NCBI GenBank assembly: GCA_022599915.1
Contig: JAHZLH010000021.1
Location: forward strand, 1-50,016
Direction: 5' to 3'
DNA: 50,016 bases
Origin: Actinomycetes bacterium
GTDB lineage: Bacteria > Actinomycetota > Actinomycetes > S36-B12 > GCA-2699445
The position numbers and the translations under genes were made by a program. Below the pieces are notes generated by a model. The model had not been told where the DNA came from. It was given only the letters and a program-made list of their open reading frames with translations, and made no database searches. This document shows positions 27,440 to 36,229 of the stretch, piece by piece; position 1 is the first letter of the stretch; every line of letters begins with the position of its first letter.

Positions 27440-28434
27440 CCGCACCCTTGGGGGATCAGCTGCGCGCCATCGTGCTCGGTGGGACCGAGCGGTACACCCG
27501 CGAGGAAATGTCGGCGGCTGCTCGACTGTCGTTGGATGACATCAGGCAGTTATGGCGGGCGATGGGATTCGCCGATGTCGGCGATGCGCGGGCCTTTACC
27601 GATGCTGATCTCACTGCCTTATTGCGGGTAGCAGTTCTCCTTGAGCGAGGGTTGGTAGATCTCGAGGGCCTGACTGAGATCGCGCGTTCCATGGGTCAAA
27701 CCACGTCTCGATTGGCTGACTGGGAAGTCGATACCTTGGGGCGACATCTGCGAGCTGTGGCTGATTCAGAACAGCCGGGGTCGGCCGAAGCCACCGACGA
27801 CCTCGTGGAATTGCTGCCGGAACTCGAGCAATTGCTGACCTATGTTTGGCGACGACAACTTGCCGCCTCGCTGGGCAGAATGCTGGACGAGCAGCCCAGT
27901 GATGGTGGTGACGCGGACACTGCCGACGCCGATGAATCTGGGGTAGCCACGGTGGGATTCGCGGACTTAGTCTCCTTCACTCGGCTGGCACGGCAGTTGG
28001 ATGATGCCGAGCTCAGTTCGGTGGTGAAGTCGTTCGAGTCGGGGAGCGCTGACATCATCCACGGCGCTAACGCCCGATTGGTCAAGACATTAGGGGACGA
28101 GGTGATGTTCGTGGCCCCGGATGCGGCCAGCGCCGCAGAGGTGGCGTTAGCGCTGCACCGAACCCATGCGCAGAACTCCGAACTACCGCAGATACGAGTC
28201 GGGCTAGCCACCGGTGCGGTGTTGAACCGGATGGGTGACGTTTTTGGTGTGACGGTCAATCGAGCTGCCCGATTTACGGCCTTAGCTCGTCCGGGCACGA
28301 CTGTGCTGGATTCCGCGACTGCCGAAGCGCTAGCAGCGACCGAAGACAGTTACCTGGTGCGAGCGCTCACGCCACGGCCGGTCCGCGGCCTGGGAATCGT
28401 ACGCCCGCATGCCCTCTCCGACCCGCAGGGGTAG
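27436..28434 (+). CDS. Class III adenylate cyclase with regulatory N-terminal domain
   Basis: A 332-residue soluble nucleotide cyclase. Residues about 10-150 resemble the helical autoinhibitory domain of Rv1264-type cyclases, which senses pH in that protein. The catalytic domain (from about 170) has both metal Asp residues (D177 in GFADLVSF and D221 in GDEVMF), the adenine-selecting pair K217 and D268, and transition-state residues N275 and R279 in GVTVNRAARF. All catalytic residues are therefore present and ATP specificity is predicted. GTG 27436 overlaps the PH-protein stop, so the two are cotranslated, hinting at control of the cyclase by a membrane partner. Confidence 0.93.
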   Translation: MTAPLGDQLRAIVLGGTERYTREEMSAAARLSLDDIRQLWRAMGFADVGDARAFTDADLTALLRVAVLLERGLVDLEGLTEIARSMGQTTSRLADWEVDTLGRHLRAVADSEQPGSAEATDDLVELLPELEQLLTYVWRRQLAASLGRMLDEQPSDGGDADTADADESGVATVGFADLVSFTRLARQLDDAELSSVVKSFESGSADIIHGANARLVKTLGDEVMFVAPDAASAAEVALALHRTHAQNSELPQIRVGLATGAVLNRMGDVFGVTVNRAARFTALARPGTTVLDSATAEALAATEDSYLVRALTPRPVRGLGIVRPHALSDPQG

Positions 28435-28458
28435 CCAACTCACCTGACGCTTTGCAAC

Positions 28459-28944
28459 TCACAGTGCCGAAGCGGCCGGCACGTCCTCGGAATCTTCGTC
28501 CGCCACAGCTGGGAAAACGTAGGTGCGATACGCCCAAAACCGGAAGAGCGTGCCGAGGACCAAACCGATGCCGTTGGCCGAAATATTGTCTGCGAGTGGC
28601 GAGGTCAGCCCGAGGGCGTAGTGAGAAAACCAGAGGCAGGCGAGGGCGATGCACATCGCGATGCCGTTGAAGAGGAAGAACAGCAGATACTCCCGCGTTA
28701 CCGTGGAACGACCGCCGCGTTGGGCAAACGTCCAGTTGCGGTTCAGCGCAAATGAGACTGTGGTAGCCACGATGACCGCGATGCCCTTGGCCGTGAGGGG
28801 CTTATCAGCGAGAATTCCGGGGTTTCCGGCGTACATCAGCAGATTGAACAGCCCCACATCGACAACAAGTGCAATCAGGCCGACAACGCCGAACTTGCCC
28901 ACCTCGTGAATCAGCGCACGAAATGGCCGCAGCAGCGTGCGCAT
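28459..28944 (-). CDS. GtrA family membrane protein
   Basis: A 161-residue GtrA-like protein with four hydrophobic helices (starting near residues 17, 53, 87 and 122). It carries the family segments KFGVVGLIALVVDVGLFNLL, SFALNRNWTFA and GTLFRFWAYRTYVFP. GtrA proteins help move or assemble polyprenyl-linked sugars at the membrane. The open frame runs far upstream antisense to purK, but ATG 28944 starts the conserved region. It is divergent from purK, as is Rv3277 in mycobacteria, and 24 bp from the convergent cyclase gene. Confidence 0.9.
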   Translation of the reverse strand: MRTLLRPFRALIHEVGKFGVVGLIALVVDVGLFNLLMYAGNPGILADKPLTAKGIAVIVATTVSFALNRNWTFAQRGGRSTVTREYLLFFLFNGIAMCIALACLWFSHYALGLTSPLADNISANGIGLVLGTLFRFWAYRTYVFPAVADEDSEDVPAASAL

Positions 28945-29069
28945 CCGTCCACCGGATGAGGCTGGTGCTGTTTGGGTCACGGATCGAGCGTACCCGTTTG
29001 GCCGCGCTATCCAACTCGAGGTGCGCCCCGTTGCGACACCCGGGCGACGAAATACCGCAGTGCATCCCC

Positions 29070-29083
29070 TAGGGTCAGCAGAT
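29070..29083 (+). promoter_or_regulatory. -10 element of leaderless purK transcript
   Basis: TAGGGT (29070-29075) lies 8 bases before the purK ATG with no ribosome binding site between. Confidence 0.4.
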
Positions 29084-30253
29084 ATGGAATTGCAGCCACC
29101 CCCGCCCGTGGGTTTTCCGGTAGTGGGAATGATCGGTGGCGGGCAGTTGGCCCGGATGACGCAGCAGTCCGCGATCGGTCTCGGCATCGGCTTTTCGGTA
29201 CTCGCCGCCCGGCCTGATGACAGCGCAGCCCGAGTGACCCCGGGAACCATGATTGGTGACCCGGATGATCCGTCCGCCGCCGTGGCTTTTGCCCGTGACT
29301 GTGACGTCATCACCTTTGACCATGAGCAGGTGGCGCCCACGGTGCTGACCGCGCTGACGGATGCCGGTGCGATGTTACGACCAGGGCCAGCGGCGTTGCG
29401 CTTCGCGCAAGACAAGATCGAGATGCGGCGTGAGTTATCTGCCGCCGGTATTCCCTGTCCCGGGTGGTTGGCATGGCGCCCGGAGATGAGCGCGGAGCAG
29501 GCCGGGGAAGAACTCGGTTGGCCGCTGGTGGTCAAGACGTCGCGTGGCGGATACGACGGTCGAGGCGTGTGGGTAGTAGCGAATCCCGAAGAACTGCGGC
29601 AGGTGCTGTCCGGCTCGCTGCCGCCGGGTGCCAACTGGTTGCTGGAAGAGTATGTGCCCTTTACCGCGGAACTGAGTGCGCAAGTCGCGCGTTCTGCCAG
29701 CGGTCAGGCAGTCGCCTATCCGGTGGTGCGGACGGTGCAGACGGACGGCATTTGTACTGAGGTAGTTTGCCCGGCCCCCGGGCTTGCCGATGAGGTAGCG
29801 GTCGCGGCCCAAGATCTGGCGCTACGGGTAGCAGGTCTGCTGGATGTCGTGGGGATGTTGGCGGTGGAAATGTTCCTCACTGACCGCGGTGTTCTCGTCA
29901 ACGAACTGGCTATGCGACCCCACAATTCCGGTCATTGGAGTATCGACGGTGCGGTAGCCAGTCAGTTCGACAACCATCTGCGAGCAGTTCTCGATCTGCC
30001 GCTGGGTAGTCCGCAGCGGCTCGCCCCCTGGGTAGTCATGGTGAACGTGTTAGGGGGCGAAGAGCCCGATATGTACCGGGCCTACCGCCATGTGATGGCA
30101 CGAGATCCCGACCTAAACGTGCATATGTACGGCAAGCAGGTGCGGCCAGGGCGCAAGATAGGACATGTGACGCTGCTTGGTGACGATCTGGACGACGTAC
30201 TGGCCCGGGCGCACCACGCTGCGGACTACCTCACCGGCACGATCGATGAGTGA
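29084..30253 (+). CDS. purK: 5-(carboxyamino)imidazole ribonucleotide synthase
   Basis: A 389-residue ATP-grasp enzyme that makes N5-CAIR from AIR, ATP and bicarbonate in purine synthesis. It has VGMIGGGQLARMTQQSA at the N-terminus, KTSRGGYDGRGVW in the ATP-binding lid, EEYVPFTAELSAQVARS, and NELAMRPHNSGHWSIDG near the active site. The frame is open upstream, but ATG 29084 gives the family N-terminus and sits 8 bases after TAGGGT. purE follows after 12 bp. Confidence 0.96.
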   Translation: MELQPPPPVGFPVVGMIGGGQLARMTQQSAIGLGIGFSVLAARPDDSAARVTPGTMIGDPDDPSAAVAFARDCDVITFDHEQVAPTVLTALTDAGAMLRPGPAALRFAQDKIEMRRELSAAGIPCPGWLAWRPEMSAEQAGEELGWPLVVKTSRGGYDGRGVWVVANPEELRQVLSGSLPPGANWLLEEYVPFTAELSAQVARSASGQAVAYPVVRTVQTDGICTEVVCPAPGLADEVAVAAQDLALRVAGLLDVVGMLAVEMFLTDRGVLVNELAMRPHNSGHWSIDGAVASQFDNHLRAVLDLPLGSPQRLAPWVVMVNVLGGEEPDMYRAYRHVMARDPDLNVHMYGKQVRPGRKIGHVTLLGDDLDDVLARAHHAADYLTGTIDE

Positions 30254-30265
30254 CAGGAGCTAACA

Positions 30266-30769
30266 ATGTCTGAGGCGCAGTCACCCACAGTGGGAATCGT
30301 CATGGGTAGCGACTCAGACTGGCCGGTGATGTCGGCTGCTGCCGACTCCCTGCAGCAGTTCGATGTGGCCTATGAGGCCGATGTGGTTTCCGCGCATCGG
30401 ATGCCCGACGAGATGCTGGCCTACGGTCGCGATGCCGCTGATCGCGGTCTGCAGGTGATCATCGCAGGGGCGGGGGGTGCGGCCCACTTACCCGGCATGT
30501 TGGCGGCGGCAACCTCGCTGCCAGTGATCGGCGTCCCCGTTCCGCTCAAGCATTTGGACGGAATGGATTCCTTGCTATCGATCGTGCAGATGCCGCGCGG
30601 AGTTCCGGTAGCCACAGTTGCCATTGGGAACGCCGCCAACGCCGGACTGCTCGCGGTGCGGATCTTGGCCGCCAGCGACGGGCGCCTACGCGCCCGCATG
30701 GATGACTACCGCGCCGAACTGGCTGAGCAAGCCCGGGCCAAGGGCGCAGTCGTGCGGGGCGACCGCTAG
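30266..30769 (+). CDS. purE: N5-carboxyaminoimidazole ribonucleotide mutase
   Basis: A 167-residue class I PurE that converts N5-CAIR to CAIR. The N-terminal [13 protein letters not shown] binds the substrate phosphate; SAHRMPDEM carries the catalytic His; [12 protein letters not shown] completes the site. ACAGGAG is well placed before ATG 30266, and only 12 bp separate it from purK, so both are one transcript. A 6-bp hairpin lies after the stop. Confidence 0.97.
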   Translation: MSEAQSPTVGIVMGSDSDWPVMSAAADSLQQFDVAYEADVVSAHRMPDEMLAYGRDAADRGLQVIIAGAGGAAHLPGMLAAATSLPVIGVPVPLKHLDGMDSLLSIVQMPRGVPVATVAIGNAANAGLLAVRILAASDGRLRARMDDYRAELAEQARAKGAVVRGDR

Positions 30770-30786
30770 CGGCGGTTCCCGCGGCG

Positions 30787-30802
30787 CGACCGGCTGCGGT
30801 CG
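30787..30802. terminator. Hairpin between purE and ugd
   Basis: CGACCG-gctg-CGGTCG forms a perfect 6-bp stem, 17 bp past the purE stop and 4 bp past the convergent ugd stop. It may serve both transcripts. Confidence 0.45.
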
Positions 30803-30805
30803 GGG

Positions 30806-32110
30806 CTAGGGGACACCGATGCCGCGGTAGGTCCAACCTGCTTTGCGCCACGCCTCTCGGTCGAGCACATTTCGACCGTCGAGAAGCAGCTGCTTGCGAA
30901 CTTTGCCCGCGGTGGCAACTGGGTCGAGGTCGCAGAACTCCTGCCACTCGGTAAGTAACAGCAAAAGGTCAGCATCTGCGAGCGCCGAATCGAGGGACTC
31001 TACGTATTGCAAGGTGGGGAAGGCGGCAGCCGCGTTGGCCATCGCCTGTGGGTCGTAGACGCGGACTTCGGCGCCCTGTAGATGCAGGTTGGCAGCGATG
31101 TTGAGGGCGGGTGAGTCCCGGATGTCGTCGCTGTCCGGTTTGAAGGCCACACCCAACACTGCAATCCGCGCACCCAAGACTGACCCTTCGAGCAGGTCGG
31201 CGGCGGTCCGGGCGACGTCGCGCCGGCGGCGCATATTGATCTCATCAATTTCGCGCAAGAAAGCTAGGCTGCGGCCGGCACCCAACTCGTCAGCGCGGGC
31301 CATGAATGCCCGGATGTCTTTGGGCAGGCAACCGCCGCCGAAACCGATCCCCGCCTTGAGGAACTTGGATCCGATCCGCTCGTCGTAACCAATTGCCTCG
31401 GCAAGCGCGGTGACGTCAGCCCCCACTTCGTCGCAAATGTCGGCCATGGCGTTGATGTAAGAAATTTTGGTGGCTAAGAACGAGTTGGCAGCAACTTTGA
31501 CCAGCTCGGCGGTGGCGAAGTCGGTGACGAGGAATGGGGTGCCGTTGGCCAGTTGAGTGGCGTAGACCGCAGCCAACCGGTCGGCATCCTCTTGCCGCTG
31601 CACCCCAACCACAATCCGATCAGGTCGCAAGGTGTCTTCTACCGCGAAGCCTTCCCGCAAGAACTCGGGATTCCAGGCGATGGGCACCGTTGCCCCACGA
31701 TCGGCTGCTAGTTGCGCCAACCGAGCGCAGGTACCGACCGGTACGGTGCTTTTGCCCACGATCAAGGAGTCGGGGTTGGCATGGGGCAGCAGGGCTTCAA
31801 ATGCGCCGAACACCTGGGATAGGTCCGCTGCATCGGAGCCGCGCTGCTGCGGGGTGCCGACGCAGATGAAGTGCGTGTCCGCCGCTGCTGCGGCAGAAAA
31901 GTCGGTCGTGAAACGAAGTCGGCCAGCCTCGACATTCTTGCTGACTAACGCGGGTAACCCCGGCTCGTAAAACGGCACGGTGCCAGCGTTGAGGGCGGCG
32001 ACTTTGTCGGCATTGGTATCGATACCGATGACGTTCGCGCCCAACTCGGCCATCGCCGCCGCGTGGGTGGCGCCCAAATAGCCTGTTCCGATCACGCTAA
32101 TTGTGCTCAT
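30806..32110 (-). CDS. ugd: UDP-glucose 6-dehydrogenase
   Basis: A 434-residue NAD-dependent dehydrogenase that oxidises UDP-glucose to UDP-glucuronate. The N-terminal VIGTGYLGATHAAAMAELG is the NAD-binding fold. The catalytic Cys lies in GIGFGGGCLPKDIRAF; the middle helix and C-terminal domain contain KPDSDDIRDSPALNIA. ATG 32110 lies 6 bases after TACAGT, so the message is probably leaderless; GTG 32116 is an alternative. UDP-glucuronate would feed the wall glycopolymer genes to the right. Confidence 0.94.
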   Translation of the reverse strand: MSTISVIGTGYLGATHAAAMAELGANVIGIDTNADKVAALNAGTVPFYEPGLPALVSKNVEAGRLRFTTDFSAAAAADTHFICVGTPQQRGSDAADLSQVFGAFEALLPHANPDSLIVGKSTVPVGTCARLAQLAADRGATVPIAWNPEFLREGFAVEDTLRPDRIVVGVQRQEDADRLAAVYATQLANGTPFLVTDFATAELVKVAANSFLATKISYINAMADICDEVGADVTALAEAIGYDERIGSKFLKAGIGFGGGCLPKDIRAFMARADELGAGRSLAFLREIDEINMRRRRDVARTAADLLEGSVLGARIAVLGVAFKPDSDDIRDSPALNIAANLHLQGAEVRVYDPQAMANAAAAFPTLQYVESLDSALADADLLLLLTEWQEFCDLDPVATAGKVRKQLLLDGRNVLDREAWRKAGWTYRGIGVP

Positions 32111-32122
32111 CTGCACACTGTA
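32111..32122 (-). promoter_or_regulatory. -10 element of leaderless ugd transcript
   Basis: On the minus strand TACAGT (32122-32117) is followed by GTGCAG and then ATG 32110. Confidence 0.45.
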
Positions 32123-32245
32123 GCCATGATGTGCTGAGGGACAGCCAAGGCTAGGCTAGGAAGGCCGCGATCGACCGCGGTGATGTCAGGTTCAGTCACC
32201 GGCAACCGGCGACTGGTCTAGCAAGTGATGAAAAGGGGAGTTCCC

Positions 32246-33409
32246 ATGGCGGGTGCGAATCCGGACTATGACCTGTTCCAGTTGAGCGAAGAGCACGAAG
32301 CGCTGCGCGAAGCAGTGCGGGGGTTGGCGCTTGATCGGATCGCCCCGCGTGCGGCTGAGATTGACGAGACTGGTGAGTTCCCCAAGGACGTCTATGAGTC
32401 ACTCGTCCAAGCGGGCTTTCACGCGATTCACATTCCGGAAGAATACGGCGGTCAGGGCGGTGACCAACTGGCCTCGTCCATTGTGGCGGAGGAAGTCGCA
32501 CGAGTGTGCGGCTCCAGTTCGCTTATTCCCGCTGTGAACAAGCTCGGCACCACGCCGCTACTGGTGGGTGGCGATGAGGCAGTCAAACAGCGCTACTTGC
32601 CAGAGGTTGCGAGTGGTGAGGCGATGTTCTCCTACGCCCTCAGCGAGCGCGAGGCCGGCAGTGACCCGGCGTCGATGAAGACTCGGGCGGTCCGCGATGG
32701 TGATCACTACGTGCTGAACGGCCAAAAGTCGTGGATCACCAACGCCGGTATTTCCAAGTACTACACCGTGATGGCGACAACTGATCCGGAGCAAGGCGCG
32801 AAGGGCATCTCTGCCTTCGTGGTCCATCACGACGATCCGGGCTTCTCGCTGGGAGCACCCGAGCGCAAGTTGGGCATCCACGGCTCACCCACTCGAGAAA
32901 TCTTCCTCGAAGATGTCCGCATCCCGGCCGACCGTCGAGTCGGGGAGGAGGGGACCGGCTTTGCCACTGCCATGAAGACCCTGGACATTACCCGGATCAC
33001 GATCGGCGCCCAGGCGCTGGGCCTTGGCCAGGGAGCCCTCGACGCGGCTGTCGACTACGCCAAGGATCGACAGCAGTTCGGCAAGTCCATCGCGGCGTTC
33101 CAAGGTGTGCAGTTCATGTTGGCAGATATGGCGATGAAACTCGCTGCCGCGCGTGCCCTGGTGTATCAGGCCGCGGCCAAGTGCGAGCGAGGTGAGGCCG
33201 ACCTGTCCTTTGTGGGGGCAGCGGCCAAGTGCTTCGCTTCGGACGCGGCGATGGAGGTTGCCACCGACGCAGTTCAGGTCTTTGGTGGCGCGGGCTATGT
33301 CCGGGACTACCCAGTGGAACGGATCATGCGAGACGTCAAGATCACCCAGATCTATGAAGGTACCAACCAGATTCAGCGGATCGTGATGGCCCGGGAACTA
33401 CTGCGCTAG
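32246..33409 (+). CDS. Acyl-CoA dehydrogenase
   Basis: A 387-residue FAD enzyme of beta-oxidation or branched-chain acid degradation. The substrate-binding [21 protein letters not shown]-binding WITNAG and [43 protein letters not shown], and the final [19 protein letters not shown] are present. The Glu in YEGTN is the usual catalytic base. AAAAGGGGAG precedes ATG 32246; in-frame starts upstream (GTG 32225) lack support. It matches FadE25 in position after purKE in mycobacteria, although here it is on the same strand as purKE with ugd between them. Confidence 0.94.
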   Translation: MAGANPDYDLFQLSEEHEALREAVRGLALDRIAPRAAEIDETGEFPKDVYESLVQAGFHAIHIPEEYGGQGGDQLASSIVAEEVARVCGSSSLIPAVNKLGTTPLLVGGDEAVKQRYLPEVASGEAMFSYALSEREAGSDPASMKTRAVRDGDHYVLNGQKSWITNAGISKYYTVMATTDPEQGAKGISAFVVHHDDPGFSLGAPERKLGIHGSPTREIFLEDVRIPADRRVGEEGTGFATAMKTLDITRITIGAQALGLGQGALDAAVDYAKDRQQFGKSIAAFQGVQFMLADMAMKLAAARALVYQAAAKCERGEADLSFVGAAAKCFASDAAMEVATDAVQVFGGAGYVRDYPVERIMRDVKITQIYEGTNQIQRIVMARELLR

Positions 33410-33448
33410 TCCACATCCCCGGCCGCAGCGGGAGCGCTCGGCGAACGG

Positions 33449-34852
33449 TTATTCGCACAAGCTCTGCTTCGCAGAGCGAACTTTGGATTCCACGCTCGTC
33501 GCTGCTGCCCGGACGGGCTGCAAGCCTTGGTAGTCCTCGCCGATGATGATGCGGAACACGTCACCGGAACCTGGTGCCTCGCTGAACGTGGCGTCGGGCA
33601 ATGAGGCTTGTAAGGTCGCAAGCGAGTTTGGCCAGCCCGGGTCGTAGTTGACCGTCGTAATCGCCGGATCGCTGGCTTTGGACTCGCGGGAGACCTGATA
33701 CCCGGCTGCGGTGAGGTCAGTAGCAGCCTGTTCGGCGGCGACCGAGTTACCCACTACCGCTACTTTGATCTGACCAGGGCCTACCTCAACCGCAGTCGCG
33801 CGCTGTGGCTTGGGCAGCGGTTGATCCGCCTTGAGGGCAGCAAACAGTTCCGGCGCTGCGTCTTGGTCCCACAGCACCGTGCTCTCGCCGTCGTATAAGT
33901 GATCCCCGTCGCTGACTGGGACGGTCGTGAACACAATGTTGCTCAGATCGAGTTCCGCCGCCCTGGCCGCCAGCGCAGCCATATCGTCGCGGGTCAGTCG
34001 CTCGTCCGTGGTGATGCTGGAAGCGACCGCATCCAGCAGAGAGTTCAGCGCCAGTGGGTTCAACATCACCTCGGATTGGCTGACCCGTTGGGCTAGGGCA
34101 GACAGGAACTTTTGCTGCCGCTGCGACCGGCCAAAGTCGTTGTCGATGTAGCGGGCGCGCACGTAGGCCAGTGCCTGCGGCCCCTCGATCGTCTGTTGAC
34201 CAGCCGGTAGGTCCAGTCCCGACCGTTCGTCGTACAGCGGTTCTTCCAGGCACACCTCCACGCCATCGACGGCCTTCACGATGTCGAGGAAGCCACCGAA
34301 GTTGACTTCGACGTAGTGGTCGATCTCCAGACCAGTCGCATTCTGCACTGCCTGTACCGTCACTGCAGGGCCACCGGAGCCGAAAGCGGAGTTGATTTTC
34401 CCGCGGTAGGCCTTGATCTGCTCGCCATCTGCGGAGGTGTGAGCCGGAATGTCGACCAGCGAATCGCGGGGGATGCTCACCACCGTGATCTTGCCGAGAT
34501 CGCCGCCGACATGGGCAATCATGAGGGTGTCGGTGTGTCGACCAAAGTTGGCGCGCTCGATACCGGTTTGCTGACGTTGTTTGCGGTTGAGTCCAGAGCG
34601 ATCATCGGAACCAACAATCAGGACGTTGAAGGGTTCGCCACTCCACGCGGTGCCACCGGCGAGGCCACCGAAGACATTGACCGTGTTCAGGGCGGAGAGG
34701 TATTTCTCGCTCGCGGCCCAGGCAGTCACGCTCAATCCGAGGATGAGCGCGGAGAGCGCTGCCAGTAGCGTGCGACCTACTCGCTTACTCCCTGACACCG
34801 ATGCGCTCCCCTCGGTCTGCTCCATCTGATCGAGTCCAGCAGTCGGTGTCAT
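33449..34852 (-). CDS. LytR-CpsA-Psr family ligase with LytR_C domain (first copy)
   Basis: A membrane-anchored enzyme of about 467 residues that probably transfers a lipid-linked glycopolymer to peptidoglycan. A single transmembrane helix (TLLAALSALILGLSVTAWAA) is followed by the LCP domain with NVLIVGSDDRSG, HTDTLMIAHVG, VVSIPRDSLVDIP and YVRARYIDNDFGRSQRQQ, the Arg and Asp residues of the pyrophosphate site. A LytR_C domain (IKVAVVGNSVAAEQAATDL) completes it. The start is uncertain: ATG 34852 is used; ATG 34825 and GTG 34978 are alternatives. It is divergent from the first glycosyltransferase. Confidence 0.9.
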   Translation of the reverse strand: MTPTAGLDQMEQTEGSASVSGSKRVGRTLLAALSALILGLSVTAWAASEKYLSALNTVNVFGGLAGGTAWSGEPFNVLIVGSDDRSGLNRKQRQQTGIERANFGRHTDTLMIAHVGGDLGKITVVSIPRDSLVDIPAHTSADGEQIKAYRGKINSAFGSGGPAVTVQAVQNATGLEIDHYVEVNFGGFLDIVKAVDGVEVCLEEPLYDERSGLDLPAGQQTIEGPQALAYVRARYIDNDFGRSQRQQKFLSALAQRVSQSEVMLNPLALNSLLDAVASSITTDERLTRDDMAALAARAAELDLSNIVFTTVPVSDGDHLYDGESTVLWDQDAAPELFAALKADQPLPKPQRATAVEVGPGQIKVAVVGNSVAAEQAATDLTAAGYQVSRESKASDPAITTVNYDPGWPNSLATLQASLPDATFSEAPGSGDVFRIIIGEDYQGLQPVRAAATSVESKVRSAKQSLCE

Positions 34853-34999
34853 GGAGTAGTGGCTGCCGAGGTTTCGGTTACCACTACCAGCGACATTAGC
34901 TGGAACCACCACAGCGTAAGCGACGGTGACCAACGGGCGCGGTAGCGCCCCGGCCGGTGTCGCATTGTGAGATGTCACTCGCGGGGGGTGGTCGAGTGA

Positions 35000-35014
35000 T
35001 AGATTCAGAGCACC
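35000..35014 (+). promoter_or_regulatory. -10 element of the glycosyltransferase pair
   Basis: TAGATT (35000-35005) lies 9 bases before ATG 35015, with no ribosome binding site. Confidence 0.4.
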
Positions 35015-36229
35015 ATGGAGCCTTCGTCCCGGCCCAGAATCCTGGTCATCACCCCACGCTTCCCGTTGCCAGCAATTGGCGGTGACAAACTGCGGATCAG
35101 CAAGGTGATTGCCGGGTTAGCGCATCACTTCGATGTTGATGTCTTCGCTGGCTACTCCCGAGCTGAGGAGCTACGTGCCCTGCCCGAGTTGCAGCAGATC
35201 TGCCGCGAGGTCCATGTCCATCGACTGACCCGAAGTACCAAGATCCGCAACACCATCACGGGTTGGTTGCGTGGTTATCCACTGCAAGTAGCCCACTATC
35301 TGGATCGAGCGGCGCAGCGACAGGTGGCGGCACTACTAGCGACTCGCGGCTACCAGATTGTGCTGCCACACCTGGTTCGCTCCCTGGAATACGCCCGAAC
35401 GGTGCCACCGGAGCGCATCGTGTTGGAGATGACCGATGCCATCGCCATGAACTACTCCCGAATCCGCACGCCCCGTACGCCGATGGAACTGCTTTACCTG
35501 TTTGAGCGCAGCCGGTTGGCTCGCTACGAGCGAGCAGCCACCGAGCGGGTGGCTGCCGCGGTCGTGGTGTCACCTGCCGACCGGGACTACTTGCAGGGGC
35601 TAGGTGCGGCGGGGCGAATTGAAGTCATCGGGAATGGCACGACGACCATGATGAACGAGCCCTCCCCAGCTGCCGAGGTGCAACCGGACACGATCGCTTT
35701 CTTGGGCAACTTGCGTTACGCGCCCAACCAGGACATGGTCTTGCGCTTTGCCCGGGACATCCTGCCGCTGATCTGGCAGCAGCGACCGCAGGCGAAATTC
35801 CTCGTGATTGGGGCTGATCCGCCCCGGCGGATTGAGCAGCTACACGACGGCAATCGAATCATGGTCACCGGGACGGTTCCCGAGCCGCAGCAACTACTAG
35901 CTACCGCAGCGGTATCGGTTTGCCCGATGTCGTTCGGAGCGGGTGTGCAAAACAAGATTCTGGAGGCCATGGCAGTCGGGGTTCCGGTGGTCACCACGTC
36001 GGCCGGCTTGGAAGGCATCGTCGCCCAAGCGGGGCAACAAGTCCTGGTTGCCGATGATGACGTTGGCTTCGCGGAACTCGTGGTAGCCGTCTTGGCCGAT
36101 GCCACACTGCGGAAGCGACTCGGGGTTGCTGGTCGACAGTTGGTCGAGCGTGACTATCGCTGGGATGAGCGACTGGCCGACTACTCCGCATTGGTTACTG
36201 GGGTGCTTCGGGCGGAGGTACGGCCGTGA
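35015..36229 (+). CDS. Family 4 type glycosyltransferase (first)
   Basis: A 404-residue GT-B glycosyltransferase. The N-terminal domain begins ILVITPRFPLPAIGGDKLR. The C-terminal domain has IAFLGNLRYAPNQDMVLRF and the nucleotide-sugar motif SFGAGVQNKILEAMAVGVPVV, in which the Glu of the E-x7-E-like element is kept. AGVQNK resembles enzymes of exopolysaccharide clusters. Donor and acceptor cannot be told. The stop overlaps the next glycosyltransferase (GTGA), and LCP genes flank the pair, suggesting wall glycopolymer synthesis. Confidence 0.9.
   Translation: MEPSSRPRILVITPRFPLPAIGGDKLRISKVIAGLAHHFDVDVFAGYSRAEELRALPELQQICREVHVHRLTRSTKIRNTITGWLRGYPLQVAHYLDRAAQRQVAALLATRGYQIVLPHLVRSLEYARTVPPERIVLEMTDAIAMNYSRIRTPRTPMELLYLFERSRLARYERAATERVAAAVVVSPADRDYLQGLGAAGRIEVIGNGTTTMMNEPSPAAEVQPDTIAFLGNLRYAPNQDMVLRFARDILPLIWQQRPQAKFLVIGADPPRRIEQLHDGNRIMVTGTVPEPQQLLATAAVSVCPMSFGAGVQNKILEAMAVGVPVVTTSAGLEGIVAQAGQQVLVADDDVGFAELVVAVLADATLRKRLGVAGRQLVERDYRWDERLADYSALVTGVLRAEVRP

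Noticed and set aside
28945-29634. N-terminal extension of the GtrA frame
   Set aside because: The upstream part is antisense to purK and its translation has no domain; the GtrA homology begins at ATG 28944.
33461-33477. GCTCTGC-ttc-GCAGAGC hairpin as terminator between the acyl-CoA dehydrogenase and LCP genes
   Set aside because: It lies inside the last codons of the LCP gene, so it is at least partly constrained by coding; it could still stop the convergent transcript, but I see no T-run.
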